DNA of 64,000 nucleotides from Osmia lignaria lignaria (Eukaryota; Arthropoda; Insecta; Hymenoptera; Megachilidae): the NCBI RefSeq assembly GCF_051020975.1, contig NC_135032.1:2418001-2482000 (forward strand). Reading direction: 5' to 3'. A program made the translations under genes and the position numbers. A model generated the notes under the pieces. It was not told the DNA's origin, did not search any database, and saw only the letters and a list, made by a program, of their open reading frames with translations. Below, in pieces: positions 11,120 to 22,654 of the stretch. The number at the start of each line of letters is the position of its first letter. The first letter of the stretch is position 1.

Positions 11120-12280
11120 TTGCATATTTATCTCAAGGGAAGGGGCCTGACGGACATATTTCGAGATATTTCTTATTCTTGTTGTTCTTCTTCTGCACAG
11201 CTAAGCTGGAAGTGGCATTTGCAACTCGCAATAGTGCAGAGTTATCTCAAAGAAAGGGGCCACGGTGTTTCTGTATCTCTATTATGTTGGTGCGGCTTCG
11301 GAACTTTTAAATATCTTGATATATCTCGAGAACTACGCATCTGATCAAAAAATATCATAGAACATAAAAAGTAGCAAACATAATTCTCTACAAAAAAGCT
11401 CTCTTAGCATTTTGCCATAGCTCGCTTCGTTTCCGAGATATTTGCAGATTTATCTGAAGGGAAAGGGCCTGACGGACATATTTCGAGATATTTCTTCTTC
11501 TTGTTGTTCTTCTTCTGCACAGCTAAGCTGGAAGTGGCATTTGCAGCTCGCAATAGTGCAGAGTTATCTCAAAGAAAGGGGCCACGGTGTTTCTGTATCT
11601 CTATTTTGTTGGTGCGGCTTCGGAGCTTTTAAATATCTTGATATATCTCGAGAACTACGCATCTGATCAAAAAATATCATAGAACATAGAAAGTAGGAAA
11701 CTTAATTCTCTACAAAAAAGGTCTCTTAACATTTTCCCATAGCTCTCTTCGTTTCCGAGATATTTGCAGATTTATCTCAAGGGAAGGGGCCTGACGGACA
11801 TATTTCGAGATATTTCTTATTCTTGTTGTTCTTCTTCTGCACAGCTAAGCTGGAAGTGGCATTTCCAACTCGCAATAGTGCAGAGTTATCTCAAAGAAAG
11901 GGGCCACGGTGTTTCTGTATCTCTATTATGTTGGTGCGGCTTCGGAACTTTTAAATATCTCGATATATCTCGAAAACTACGCTTCTGATCAAAAAATATC
12001 ATAGAACATAAATTGTAGGAAACATAATTCTCTACAAAAAAGGTCTCTGAACATTTTGCCATAGCTCGCTTCGTTTCCGAGATATTTGCAGATATATCTC
12101 AAGGGAAGGGGCCTGACGGACATATTTCGAGATATTTCTTCTTCTTGTTGTTCTTCTTCTGCACAGCTAAGCTGGAAGTGGCATTTGCGGCTCGCACTAG
12201 TGAAGAGTTATCTCAAAGAAAGGGGCCACGGTGTTTCTGTATCTCTATTATGTTGGTGCGGCTTCGGAACTTTTAAATAT
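11120..12280 (+). repeat. 8-unit higher-order repeat, partial copy 2
   Basis: Units 11120, 11442, 11764 and most of 12086 repeat 8544, 8866, 9188 and 9510 at an offset of 2576 bp. They share marks such as agctctcttagc, gtagcaaacata and attttcccat. By eye only a few substitutions separate them up to about 12270, for example ctattttg at 11605, gagagattt at 9180-9190 and catcatag near 9421. After that the 12086 unit turns to a type B tail while 9510 keeps type A bases, so the homology switches inside a unit. The following 12408 unit is of the ctaagcggg class. Confidence 0.82.
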
Positions 12281-12713
12281 CTCGATATATCTCGAAAACT
12301 ACGCTTCTGATCAAAAAATATCATAGAACATAAATTGTAGGAAACGTAATTCTCTACAAAAAAGGTCTCTTAACATTTTGCCATAGCTCGCTTGGTTTCC
12401 GAGATATTTGCAGATTTATCTCAAGGGAAGGGGCCTGACGGACATATTTCGAGATATTTCTTCTTCTTGTTGTTCTTCTTCTGCACAGCTAAGCGGGAAG
12501 TGGCATTTGCAGCTCGCAATAGTGCAGAGTTATCTCAAAGAAAGGGGCCACGGTGTTTCTGTATCTCTATTATGTTGGTGCGGCTTCGGAACTTTTAAAT
12601 ATCTTGATATATCTCGAGAACTGCGCATCTGATCAAAAAATATCATACAACATAAAAAGTAGGAAACTTAATTCTCTACAAAAAAGGTCTCTTAACATTT
12701 TGCCATAGCTCTC

Positions 12714-14186
12714 TTCGTTTCCGAGATATTTGCAGATTTATCTCAAGGGAAGGGGCCTGACGGACATATTTCGAGATATTTCTTCTTCTTGTTGTTCTTC
12801 TTCTGCACAGCTAAGCTGGAAGTGGCATTTGCGGCTCGCACTAGTGCAGAGTTATCTCAAAGAAAGGGGCCACGGTGTTTCTGTATCTCTATTATGTTGG
12901 TGCGGCTTCGGAACTTTTAAATATCTCGATATATCTCGAAAACTACGCTTCTGATCAAAAAATATCATAGAACATAAATTGTAGGAAACATAATTCTCTA
13001 CAAAAAAGGTCTCTGAACATTTTGCCATACCTCTCTTCGTTTCCGAGATATTTGCAGATTTATCTCAAGGGAAGGGGCCTGACGGACATATTTCGAGATA
13101 TTTCTTCTTCTTGTTGTTCTTCTTCTGCACAGCTAAGCTGGAAGTGGCATTTGCAGCTCGCAATAGTGCAGAGTTATCTCAAAGAAAGGGGCCACGGTGT
13201 TTCTGTATCTCTATTATGTTGGTGCGGCTTCGGAACTTTTAAATATCTTGATATATCTCGAGAACTACGCTTCTGATCAAAAAATATCATAGAACATAAA
13301 TTGTAGGAAACATAATTCTCTACAAAAAAGGTCTCTTAACATTTTGCCATAGCTCGCTTCGTTTCCGAGATATTTGCAGATATATCTCAAGGGAAGGGGC
13401 CTGACGGAAATATTTCGAGATATTTCTTCTTCTTGTTGTACTTCTTCTGCACAGCTAAGCTGGAAGTGGCATTTACAGCTCGCAATAGTGCAAAGTTATC
13501 TCAAAGAAAGGGGCGACGGTGTTTCTGTATCTCTATTATGTTGGTGCGGCTTCGGAACTTTTAAATATCTTGATATATCTCGAGAACTACGCATCTGATC
13601 AAAAAATATCATAGAACATAAAAAGTAGGAAACTTAATTCTCTACAAAAAAGGTCTCTTAACATTTTGCCATAGCTCGCTTCGTTTCCGAGATATTTGCA
13701 GATTTATCTCAAGGGAAGGGGCCTGACGGACATATTTCGAGATATTTCTTCTTCTTGTTGTTCTTCTTCTGCACAGCTAAGCTGGAAGTGGCATTTGCGG
13801 CTCGCACTAGTGCAGAGTTATCTCAAAGAAAGGGGCCACGGTGTTTCTGTATCTCTATTATGTTGGTGCGGCTTCGGAACTTTTAAATATCTCGATATAT
13901 CTCGAAAACTACGCTTCTGATCAAAAAATATCATAGAACATAAATTGTAGGAAACATAATTCTCTACAAAAAAGGTCTCTGAACATTTTGCCATAGCTCG
14001 CTTCGTTTCCGAGATATTTGCAGATATATCTCAAGGGAAGGGGCCTGACGGACATATTTCGAGATATTTCTTCTTCTTGTTGTTCTTCTTCTGCACAGCT
14101 AAGCTGGAAGTGGCATTTGCGGCTCGCACTAGTGAAGAGTTATCTCAAAGAAAGGGGCCACGGTGTTTCTGTATCTCTATTATGTT
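12714..14186 (+). repeat. 1.47-kb block also present at 53873-55345, copy 1
   Basis: From just after the agctct/agctcg difference near 12713 up to 14186 I find no difference from the sequence 41159 bases to the right. Rare shared marks inside the block are gccatacctctc near 13025, a mixed A/B tail near 13260, gacggaaat near 13405, ttgtac, gggcgacgg and agtgaagag. Outside the block the two places diverge at once: the left neighbours belong to different classes, and at 14187 a g/c difference is followed by type B against type A tails. The offset equals 128 units less the intervening net indels (-57). Confidence 0.88.
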
Positions 14187-14339
14187 GGTGCGGCTTCGGA
14201 ACTTTTAAATATCTCGATATATCTCGAAAACTACGCTTCTGATCAAAAAATATCATAGAACATAAATTGTAGGAAACGTAATTCTCTACAAAAAAGGTCT
14301 CTTAACATTTTGCCATAGCTCGCTTCGTTTCCGAGATAT

Positions 14340-17300
14340 TTGCAGATTTATCTCAAGGGAAGGGGCCTGACGGACATATTTCGAGATATTTCTTCTTCTT
14401 GTTGTTCTTCTTCTGCACAGCTAAGCGGGAAGTGGCATTTGCAGCTCGCAATAGTGCAGAGTTATCTCAAAGAAAGGGGCCACGGTGTTTCTGTATCTCT
14501 ATTATGTTGGTGCGGCTTCGGAACTTTTAAATATCTTGATATATCTCGAGAACTACGCATCTGATCAAAAAATATCATAGAACATAAAAAGTAGGAAACT
14601 TAATTCTCTACAAAAAAGGTCTCTTAACATTTTGCCATAGCTCTCTTCGTTTCCGAGATATTTGCAGATTTATCTCAAGGGAAGGGGCCTGACGGACATA
14701 TTTCGAGATATTTCTTCTTCTTGTTGTTCTTCTTCTGCACAGCTAAGCTGGAAGTGGCATTTGCGGCTCGCACTAGTGCAGAGTTATCTCAAAGAAAGGG
14801 GCCACGGTGTTTCTGTATCTCTATTATGTTGGTGCGGCTTCGGAACTTTTAAATATCTCGATATATCTCGAAAACTACGCTTCTGATCAAAAAATATCAT
14901 AGAACATAAATTGTAGGAAACATAATTCTCTACAAAAAAGTTCTCTTAACATTTTGCCATAGCTCGCTTCGTTTCCGAGATATTTGCAGATATATCTCAA
15001 GGGAAGGGGCCTGACGGACATATTTCGAGATATTTCTTCTTCTTGTTGTTCTTCTTCTGCACAGCTAAGCTGGAAGTGGCATTTACAGCTCGCAATAGTG
15101 CAAAGTTATCTCAAAGAAAGGGGCCACGGTGTTTCTGTATCTCTATTATGTTGGTGCGGCTTCGGAACTTTTAAATATCTTGATATATCTCGAGAACTGC
15201 GCATCTGATCAAAAAATATCATAGAACATAAAAAGTAGGAAACTTAATTCTCTACAAAAAAGGTCTCTTAACATTTTGCCATAGCTCTCTTCGTTTCCGA
15301 GATATTTGCAGATTTATCTCAAGGGAAGGGGCCTGACGGACATATTTCGAGATATTTCTTCTTCTTGTTGTTCTTCTTCTGCACAGCTAAGCTGGAAGTG
15401 GCATTTGCAGCTCGCAATAGTGCAGAGTTATCTCAAAGAAAGGGGCCACGGTGTTTCTGTATCTCTATTATGTTGGTGCGGCTTCGGAACTTTTAAATAT
15501 CTTGATATATCTCGAGAACTACGCATCTGATCAGAAAATATCATAGAACATAAAAAGTAGGAAACTTAATTCTCTACAAAAAAGGTCTCTTAACATTTTG
15601 CCATAGCTCGCTTCTTTTCCGAGATATTTGCAGATATATCTCAAGGGAAGGGGCCTGACGGACATATTTCGAGATATTTCTTCTTCTTGTTGTTCTTCTT
15701 CTGCACAGCTAACCTGGAAGTGGCATTTGCAGCTCGCAATAGTGCAGAGTTATCTCAAAGAAAGGGGCCACGGTGTTTCTGTATCTCTATTATGTTGGTG
15801 CGGCTTCGGAACTTTTAAATATCTTGGTATATCTCGAGAACTACGCTTCTGATCAAAAAATATCATAGAACATAAATTGTAGGAAACATAATTCTCTACA
15901 AAAAAGGTCTCTTAACATTTTGCCATAGCTCGCTTCGTTTCCGAGATATTTGCAGATATATCTCAAGGGAAGGGGCCTGACGGACATATTTCGAGATATT
16001 TCTTCTTCTTGTTGTACTTCTTCTGCACAGCTAAGCTGGAAGTTGCATTTACAGCTCGCAATAGTGCAAAGTTATCTCAAAGAAAGGGGCGACGGTGTTT
16101 CTGTATCTCTATTATGTTGGTGCGGCTTCGGAACTTTTAAATATCTTGATATATCTCGAGAACTACGCATCTGATCAAAAAATATCATAGAACATAAAAA
16201 GTAGGAAACTTAATTCTCTACAAAAAAGGTCTCCTAACATTTTGCCATAGCTTGCTTCGTTTCCGAGATATTTGCAGATTTATCTCAAGGGAAGGGGCCT
16301 GACGGACATATTTCGAGATATTTCTTCTTCTTGTTGTTCTTCTTCTGCACAGCTAAGCTGGAAGTGGCATTTGCGGCTCGCACTAGTGCAGAGTTATCTC
16401 AAAGAAAGGGGCCACGGTGTTTCTGTATCACTATTATGTTGGTGCGGCTTCGGAACTTTTAAATATCTCGATATATCTCGAAAACTACGCTTCTGATCAA
16501 AAAATATCATAGAACATAAATTGTAGGAAACATAATTCTCTACAAAAAAGGTCTCTTAGCATTTTGCCATAGCTCGCTTCGTTTCCGAGATATTTGCAGA
16601 TTTATCTGAAGGGAAAGGGCCTGACGGACATATTTCGAGATATTTCTTCTTCTTGTTGTTCTTCTTCTGCACAGCTAAGCTGGAAGTGGCATTTGCAGCT
16701 CGCAATAGTGCAGAGTTATCTCAAAGAAAGGGGCCACTGTGTTTCTGTATCTCTATTATGTTGGTGCGGCTTCGGAACTTTTAAGTATCTTGATATATCT
16801 CGAGAACTGCGCATCTGATCAAAAAATATCATAGAACATAAAAAGTAGGAAACTTAATTCTCTACAAAAAAGGTCTCTTAACATTTTGCCATAGCTCTCT
16901 TCGTTTCCGAGATATTTGCAGATTTATCTCAAGGGAAGGGGCCTGACGGACATATTTCGAGATATTTCTTCTTCTTGTTGTTCTTCTTCTGCACAGCTAA
17001 GCTGGAAGTGGCATTTGCAGCTCGCAATAGTGCAGAGTTATCTCAAAGAAAGGGGCCACGGTGTTTCTGTATCTCTATTATGTTGGTGCGGCTTCGGAAC
17101 TTTTAAATATCTTGATATATCTCGAGAACTACGCATCTGATCAGAAAATATCATAGAACATAAAAAGTAGGAAACTTAATTCTCTACAAAAAAGGTCTCT
17201 TAACATTTTGCCATAGCTCGCTTCTTTTCCGAGATATTTGCAGATATATCTCAAGGGAAGGGGCCTGACGGACATATTTCGAGATATTTCTTCTTCTTGT

Positions 17301-17881
17301 TGTTCTTCTTCTGCACAGCTAACCTGGAAGTGGCATTTGCAGCTCGCAATAGTGCAGAGTTATCTCAAAGAAAGGGGCCACGGTGTTTCTGTATCTCTAT
17401 TATGTTGGTGCGGCTTCGGAACTTTTAAATATCTTGATATATCTCGAGAACTACGCATCTGATCAGAAAATATCATAGAACATAAAAAGTAGGAAACTTA
17501 ATTCTCTACAAAAAAGGTCTCTTAACATTTTGCCATAGCTCGCTTCGTTTCCGAGATATTTGCAGATATATCTCAAGGGAAGGGGCCTGACGGACATATT
17601 TCGAGATATTTCTTCTTCTTGTTGTACTTCTTCTGCACAGCTAAGCTGGAAGTGGCATTTACAGCTCGCAATAGTGCAAAGTTATCTCAAAGAAAGGGGC
17701 GACGGTGTTTCTGTATCTCTATTATGTTGGTGCGGCTTCGGAACTTTTAAATATCTTGATATCTCTCGAGAACTACGCATCTGATCAAAAAATATCATAG
17801 AACATAAAAAGTAGGAAACTTAATTCTCTACAAAAAAGGTCTCTTAACATTTTGCCATAGCTCGCTTCGTTTCCGAGATAT
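14340..17881 (+). repeat. mosaic segment with 5-unit spaced relatives
   Basis: Units 15306, 15628 and 15950 are repeated in order by 16916, 17238 and 17560 (offset 1610 bp, five units). Shared marks are gatcagaaaatatc, ctaacctgg, and ttgtac with gggcgacgg. The 15628 unit has an unusual cttggtatatc with a type B end, which its partner lacks. The 16272 unit is preceded by ctcctaac and agcttgcttcg, marks seen again before 19114 and 22655. The order of marked units from 14018 to 16271 parallels 175-2106 at the left end. Confidence 0.78.
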
Positions 17882-18469
17882 TTGCAGATTTATCTCAAGG
17901 GAAGGGGCCTGACGGACATATTTCGAGATATTTCTTCTTCTTGTTGTTCTTCTTCTGCACAGCTAAGCTGGAAGTGGCATTTGCGGCTCGCACTAGTGCA
18001 GAGTTATCTCAAAGAAAGGGGCCACGGTGTTTCTGTATCTCTATTATGTTGGTGCGGCTTCGGAACTTTTAAATATCTTGATATATCTCGAGAACTACGC
18101 ATCTGATCAAAAAATATCATAGAACATAAAAAGTAGGAAACTTAATTCTCTACAAAAAAGGTCTCCTAACATTTTGCCATAGCTTGCTTCGAGATATTTC
18201 TTCTTCTTGTTGTTCTTCTTCTGCACAGCTAAGCTGGAAGTGGCATTTGCAGCTCGCAATAGTGCAGAGTTATCTCAAAGAAAGGGGCCACGGTGTTTCT
18301 GTATCTCTATTATGTTGGTGCGGCTTCGGAACTTTTAAATATCTTGGTATATCTCGAGAACTACGCTTCTGATCAAAAAATATCATAGAACATAGATTGT
18401 AGGAAACATAATTCTCTACAAAAAAGGTCTCTTAACATTTTGCCATAGCTCGCTTCGTTTCCGAGATAT
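17882..18469 (+). repeat. unit pair with 56-bp deletion (junction 18190/18191)
   Basis: Two units occupy 588 bp instead of 644. The tail of the first, ending gcttgcttc, runs directly into gagatatttc, so the gtttccgag...acatatttc segment (56 bp) is missing. Both deletion ends carry ttcg, a 4-bp microhomology, which fits slippage or microhomology-mediated repair. The rest of the second unit, with cttggtatatc and a type B end, matches the 15628 unit. The deletion occurs once and has not spread. Confidence 0.92.
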
Positions 18470-19113
18470 TTGCAGATATATCTCAAGGGAAGGGGCCTGA
18501 CGGACATATTTCGAGATATTTCTTCTTCTTGTTGTACTTCTTCTGCACAGCTAAGCTGGAAGTGGCATTTGCAGCTCGCAATAGTGCAAAGTTATCTCAA
18601 AGAAAGGGGCGACGGTGTTTCTGTATCTCTATTATGTTGGTGCGGCTTCGGAACTTTTAAATATCTTGATATATCTCGAGAACTACGCATCTGATCAAAA
18701 AATATCATAGAACATAAAAAGTAGGAAACTTAATTCTCTACAAAAAAGGTCTCTTAACATTTTGCCATAGCTCGCTTCGTTTCCGAGATATTTGCAGATT
18801 TATCTCAAGGGAAGGGGCCTGACGGACATATTTCGAGATATTTCTTCTTCTTGTTGTTCTTCTTCTGCACAGCTAAGCTGGAAGTGGCATTTGCGGCTCG
18901 CACTAGTGCAGAGTTATCTCAAAGAAAGGGGCCACGGTGTTTCTGTATCTCTATTATGTTGGTGCGGCTTCGGAACTTTTAAATATCTTGATATATCTCG
19001 AGAACTACGCATCTGATCAAAAAATATCATAGAACATAAAAAGTAGGAAACTTAATTCTCTACAAAAAAGGTCTCCTAACATTTTGCCATAGCTTGCTTC
19101 GTTTCCGAGATAT
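18470..19113 (+). repeat. two units bridging into the 11-unit HOR
   Basis: The 18470 unit has ttgtac and gggcgacgg, as in 15950 and 17560. The 18792 unit is a gcggctcgcacta copy with a type A tail. From about 18825 the sequence already matches the last unit of the following 11-unit repeat (22366 onward); only the head differs (gatttatc and cctgacgg here, ggtttatc and cctaacgg there). The HOR boundary therefore lies inside this unit. Confidence 0.8.
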
Positions 19114-22100
19114 TTGCAGATTTATCTCAAGGGAAGGGGCCTGACGGACATATTTCGAGATATTTCTTCTTCTTGTTGTTCTTCTTCTGCACAGCTAAGC
19201 TGGAAGTGGCATTTGCGGCTCGCACTAGTGCAGAGTTATCTCAAAGAAAGGGGCCACGGTGTTTCTGTATCTCTATTATGTTGGTGCGGCTTCGGAACTT
19301 TTAAATATCTCGATATATCTCGAAAACTACGCTTCTGATCAAAAAATATCATAGAACATAAATTGTAGGAAACATAATTCTCTACAAAAAAGGTCTCTTA
19401 GCATTTTGCCATAGCTCGCTTCGTTTCCGAGATATTTGCAGATTTATCTGAAGGGAAAGGGCCTGACGGACATATTTCGAGATATTTCTTCTTCTTGTTG
19501 TTCTTCTTCTGCACAGCTAAGCTGGAAGTGGCATTTGCAGCTCGCAATAGTGCAGAGTTATCTCAAAGAAAGGGGCCACTGTGTTTCTGTATCTCTATTA
19601 TGTTGGTGCGGCTTCGGAACTTTTAAATATCTTGATATATCTCGAGAACTGCGCATCTGATCAAAAAATATCATAGAACATAAAAAGTAGGAAACTTAAT
19701 TCTCTACAAAAAAGGTCTCTTAACATTTTGCCATAGCTCTCTTCGTTTCCGAGATATTTGCAGATTTATCTGAAGGGAAGGGGCCTAACGGACATATTTC
19801 GAGATATTTCTTCTTCTTGTTGTTCTTCTTCTGCACAGCTAAACTGGAAGTGGCATTTCCAGCTCGCAATAGTGCAGAGTTATCTCAAAGAAAGGAGCCA
19901 CGGTGTTTCTGTATCTCTATTATGTTGGTGCGGCTTCGGAACTTTTAAATATCTTGATATATCTCGAGAACTACGCATCTGATCAAAAAATATCGTAGAA
20001 CATAAAAAGTAGGAAACTTAATTCTCTACAAATAAAGTCTCTTAACATTTTGCCATAGCTCGCTTCGTTTCCGAGATATTTGCAGATTTATCTCAAGGGA
20101 AGGGGCCTGACGGACATATTTCGAGATATTTCTTCTTCTTGTTGTTCTTCTTCTGCACAGTAAGCTGGAAGTGGCATTTGCAGCTCGCAATAGTGCAGAG
20201 TTATCTCAAAGAAAGGGGCCACGGTGTTTCTGTATCTCTATTATGTTGCTGCGGCTTCGGAACTTTTAAATATCTTGATATATCTCGAGAACTGCGCATC
20301 TGATCAAAAAATATCATAGAACATAAAAAGTAGGAAACTTAATTCTCTACAAAAAAGGTCTCTTAACATTTTGCCATAGCTCTCTTCGTTTCCGAGATAT
20401 TTGCAGATTTATCTCAAGGGAAGGGGCCTGACGGACATATTTCGAGATATTTCTTCTTCTTGTTGTTCTTCTTCTGCACAGCTAAGCTGGAAGTGGCATT
20501 TGCGGCTCGCACTAGTGCAGAGTTATCTCAAAGAAAGGGGCCACGGTGTTTCTGTATCTCTATTATGTTGGTGCGGCTTCGGAACTTTTAAATATCTTGA
20601 TATATCTCGAGAACTGCGCATCTGATCAAAAAATATCATAGAACATAAAAAGTAGGAAACTTAATTCTCTACAAAAAAGGTCTCTTAACATTTTGCCATA
20701 GCTCTCTTCGTTTCCGAGATATTTGCAGATTTATCTCAAGGGAAGGGGCCTGACGGACATATTTCGAGATATTTCTTCTTCTTGTTGTTCTTCTTCTGCA
20801 CAGCTAAGCTGGAAGTGGCATTTACAGCTCGCAATAGTGCAAAGTTATCTCAAAGAAAGGGGCCACGGTGTTTCTGTATCTCTATTATGTTGGTGCGGCT
20901 TCGGAACTTTTAAATATCTCGATATATCTCGAAAACTACGCTTCTGATCAAAAAATATCATAGAACATAAATTGTAGGAAACTTAATTCTCTACAAAAAA
21001 GGTCTCTTAACATTTTGCCATAGCTCTCTTCGTTTCCGAGATATTTGCAGATTTATCTCAAGGGAAGGGGCCTGACGGACATATTTCGAGATATTTCTTC
21101 TTCTTGTTGTTCTTCTTCTGCACAGCTAAGCTGGAAGTGGCATTTGCGGCTCGCACTAGTGCAGCGTTATCTCAAAGAAAGGGGCCACGGTGTTTCTGTA
21201 TCTCTATTATGTTGGTGCGGCTTCGGAACTTTTAAATATCTTGATATATCTCGAGAACTACGCATCTGATCAAAAGATATGATAGAACATAAAAAGTAGG
21301 AAACTTAATTCTCTACAAAAAAGGTCTCTTAACATTTTGCCATAGCTCGCTTCGTTTCCGACATATTTGCAGATTTATCTCAAGGGAAGGGGCCTGACGG
21401 ACATATTTCGAGATATTTCTTCTTCTTGTTGTTCTTCTTCTGCACAGCTAAGCTGGAAGTGGCATTTGCGGCTCGCACTAGTGCAGAGTTATCTCAAAGA
21501 AAGGGGCCACGGTGTTTCTGTATCTCTATTATGTTGGTGCGGCTTCGGAACTTTTAAGTATCTCGATATATCTCGAAAACTACGCTTCTGATCAAAAAAT
21601 ATCATAGAACATAAATTGTAGGAAACATAATTCTCTACAAAAAAGGTCTCTTAACATTTTGCCATAGCTCGCTTCGTTTCCGAGATATTTGCAGATATAT
21701 CTCAAGGGAAGGGGCCTGACGGACATATTTCGAGATATTTCTTCTTCTTGTTGTTCTTCTTCTGCACAGCTAAGCTGAAAGTGGCATTTACAGCTCGCAA
21801 TAGTGCAAAGTTATCTCAAAGAAAGGGGCCACGGTGTTTCTGTATCTCTATTATGTTGGTGCGGCTTCGGAACTTTTAAATATCTCGATATATCTCGAAA
21901 ACTACGCTTCTGATCAAAAAATATCATAGAACATAAATTGTAGGAAACTTAATTCTCTACAAAAAAGGTCTCTTAACATTTTGCCATAGCTCTCTTCGTT
22001 TCCGAGATATTTGCAGATTTATCTCAAGGGAAGGGGCCTGACGGACATATTTCGAGATATTTCTTCTTCTTGTTGTTCTTCTTCTGCACAGCTAAGCTGG

Positions 22101-22654
22101 AAGTGGCATTTGCAGCTCGCAATAGTGCAGAGTTATCTCAAAGAAAGGGGCCACGGTGTTTCTGTATCTCTATTATGTTGGTGCGGCTTCGGAACTTTTA
22201 AATATCTTGATATATCTCGAGAACTACGCATCTGATCAAAAAATATCATAGAACATAAAAAGTAGGAAACTTAATTCTCTACAAAAAAGGTCTCTCAACA
22301 TTTTGCCATAGCTCGCTTCGTTTCCGAGATATTTGCAGGTTTATCTCAAGGGAAGGGGCCTAACGGACATATTTCGAGATATTTCTTCTTCTTGTTGTTC
22401 TTCTTCTGCACAGCTAAGCTGGAAGTGGCATTTGCGGCTCGCACTAGTGCAGAGTTATCTCAAAGAAAGGGGCCACGGTGTTTCTGTATCTCTATTATGT
22501 TGGTGCGGCTTCGGAACTTTTAAATATCTTGATATATCTCGAGAACTACGCATCTGATCAAAAAATATCATAGAACATAAAAAGTAGGAAACTTAATTCT
22601 CTACAAAAAAGGTCTCCTAACATTTTGCCATAGCTTGCTTCGTTTCCGAGATAT
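19114..22654 (+). repeat. 11-unit higher-order repeat (3541 bp), copy 1
   Basis: Eleven marked units: 19114; 19436 (tctgaagggaaaggg, gccactgtg); 19758 (ctaaactgg, ggagccacgg, tatcgtag); 20080 (321 bp, gttgctgcgg); 20401; 20723; 21045 (gtgcagcgtt, tatgatag); 21367 (cgacatatttg); 21689 (ctgaaagtgg); 22011; 22333 (gcaggtttatc, cctaacgg). The set repeats in order from 22655. By eye the only difference between the copies is one base, caaaagatatg near 21275 against caaaaaatatg near 24816. The unit at 20080 keeps a 1-bp deletion, so the period is 3541 rather than 3542. Confidence 0.92.
20080..20400 (+). repeat. 321-bp satellite unit, 1-bp deletion
   Basis: The sequence reads cacagtaagctgg instead of cacagctaagctgg, losing a c after 20160. 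Units 8223-8543 and 23621-23941 carry the identical loss. Because all three sit behind a ctaaactgg/ggagccacgg unit, the deletion is inherited and works as a lineage marker. Confidence 0.9.

Noticed and set aside
13022..13276. Longer 84-89 codon versions of the frame (also 26166, 33894, 54181, 55791, 56787, 62890, 63549)
   Set aside because: Each is the usual frame lengthened by one substitution that removes the upstream tag (ccatag changed to ccatac or similar) or the terminal tga (gatc changed to ttc, catc or cgatc). They are random variants, not distinct genes.
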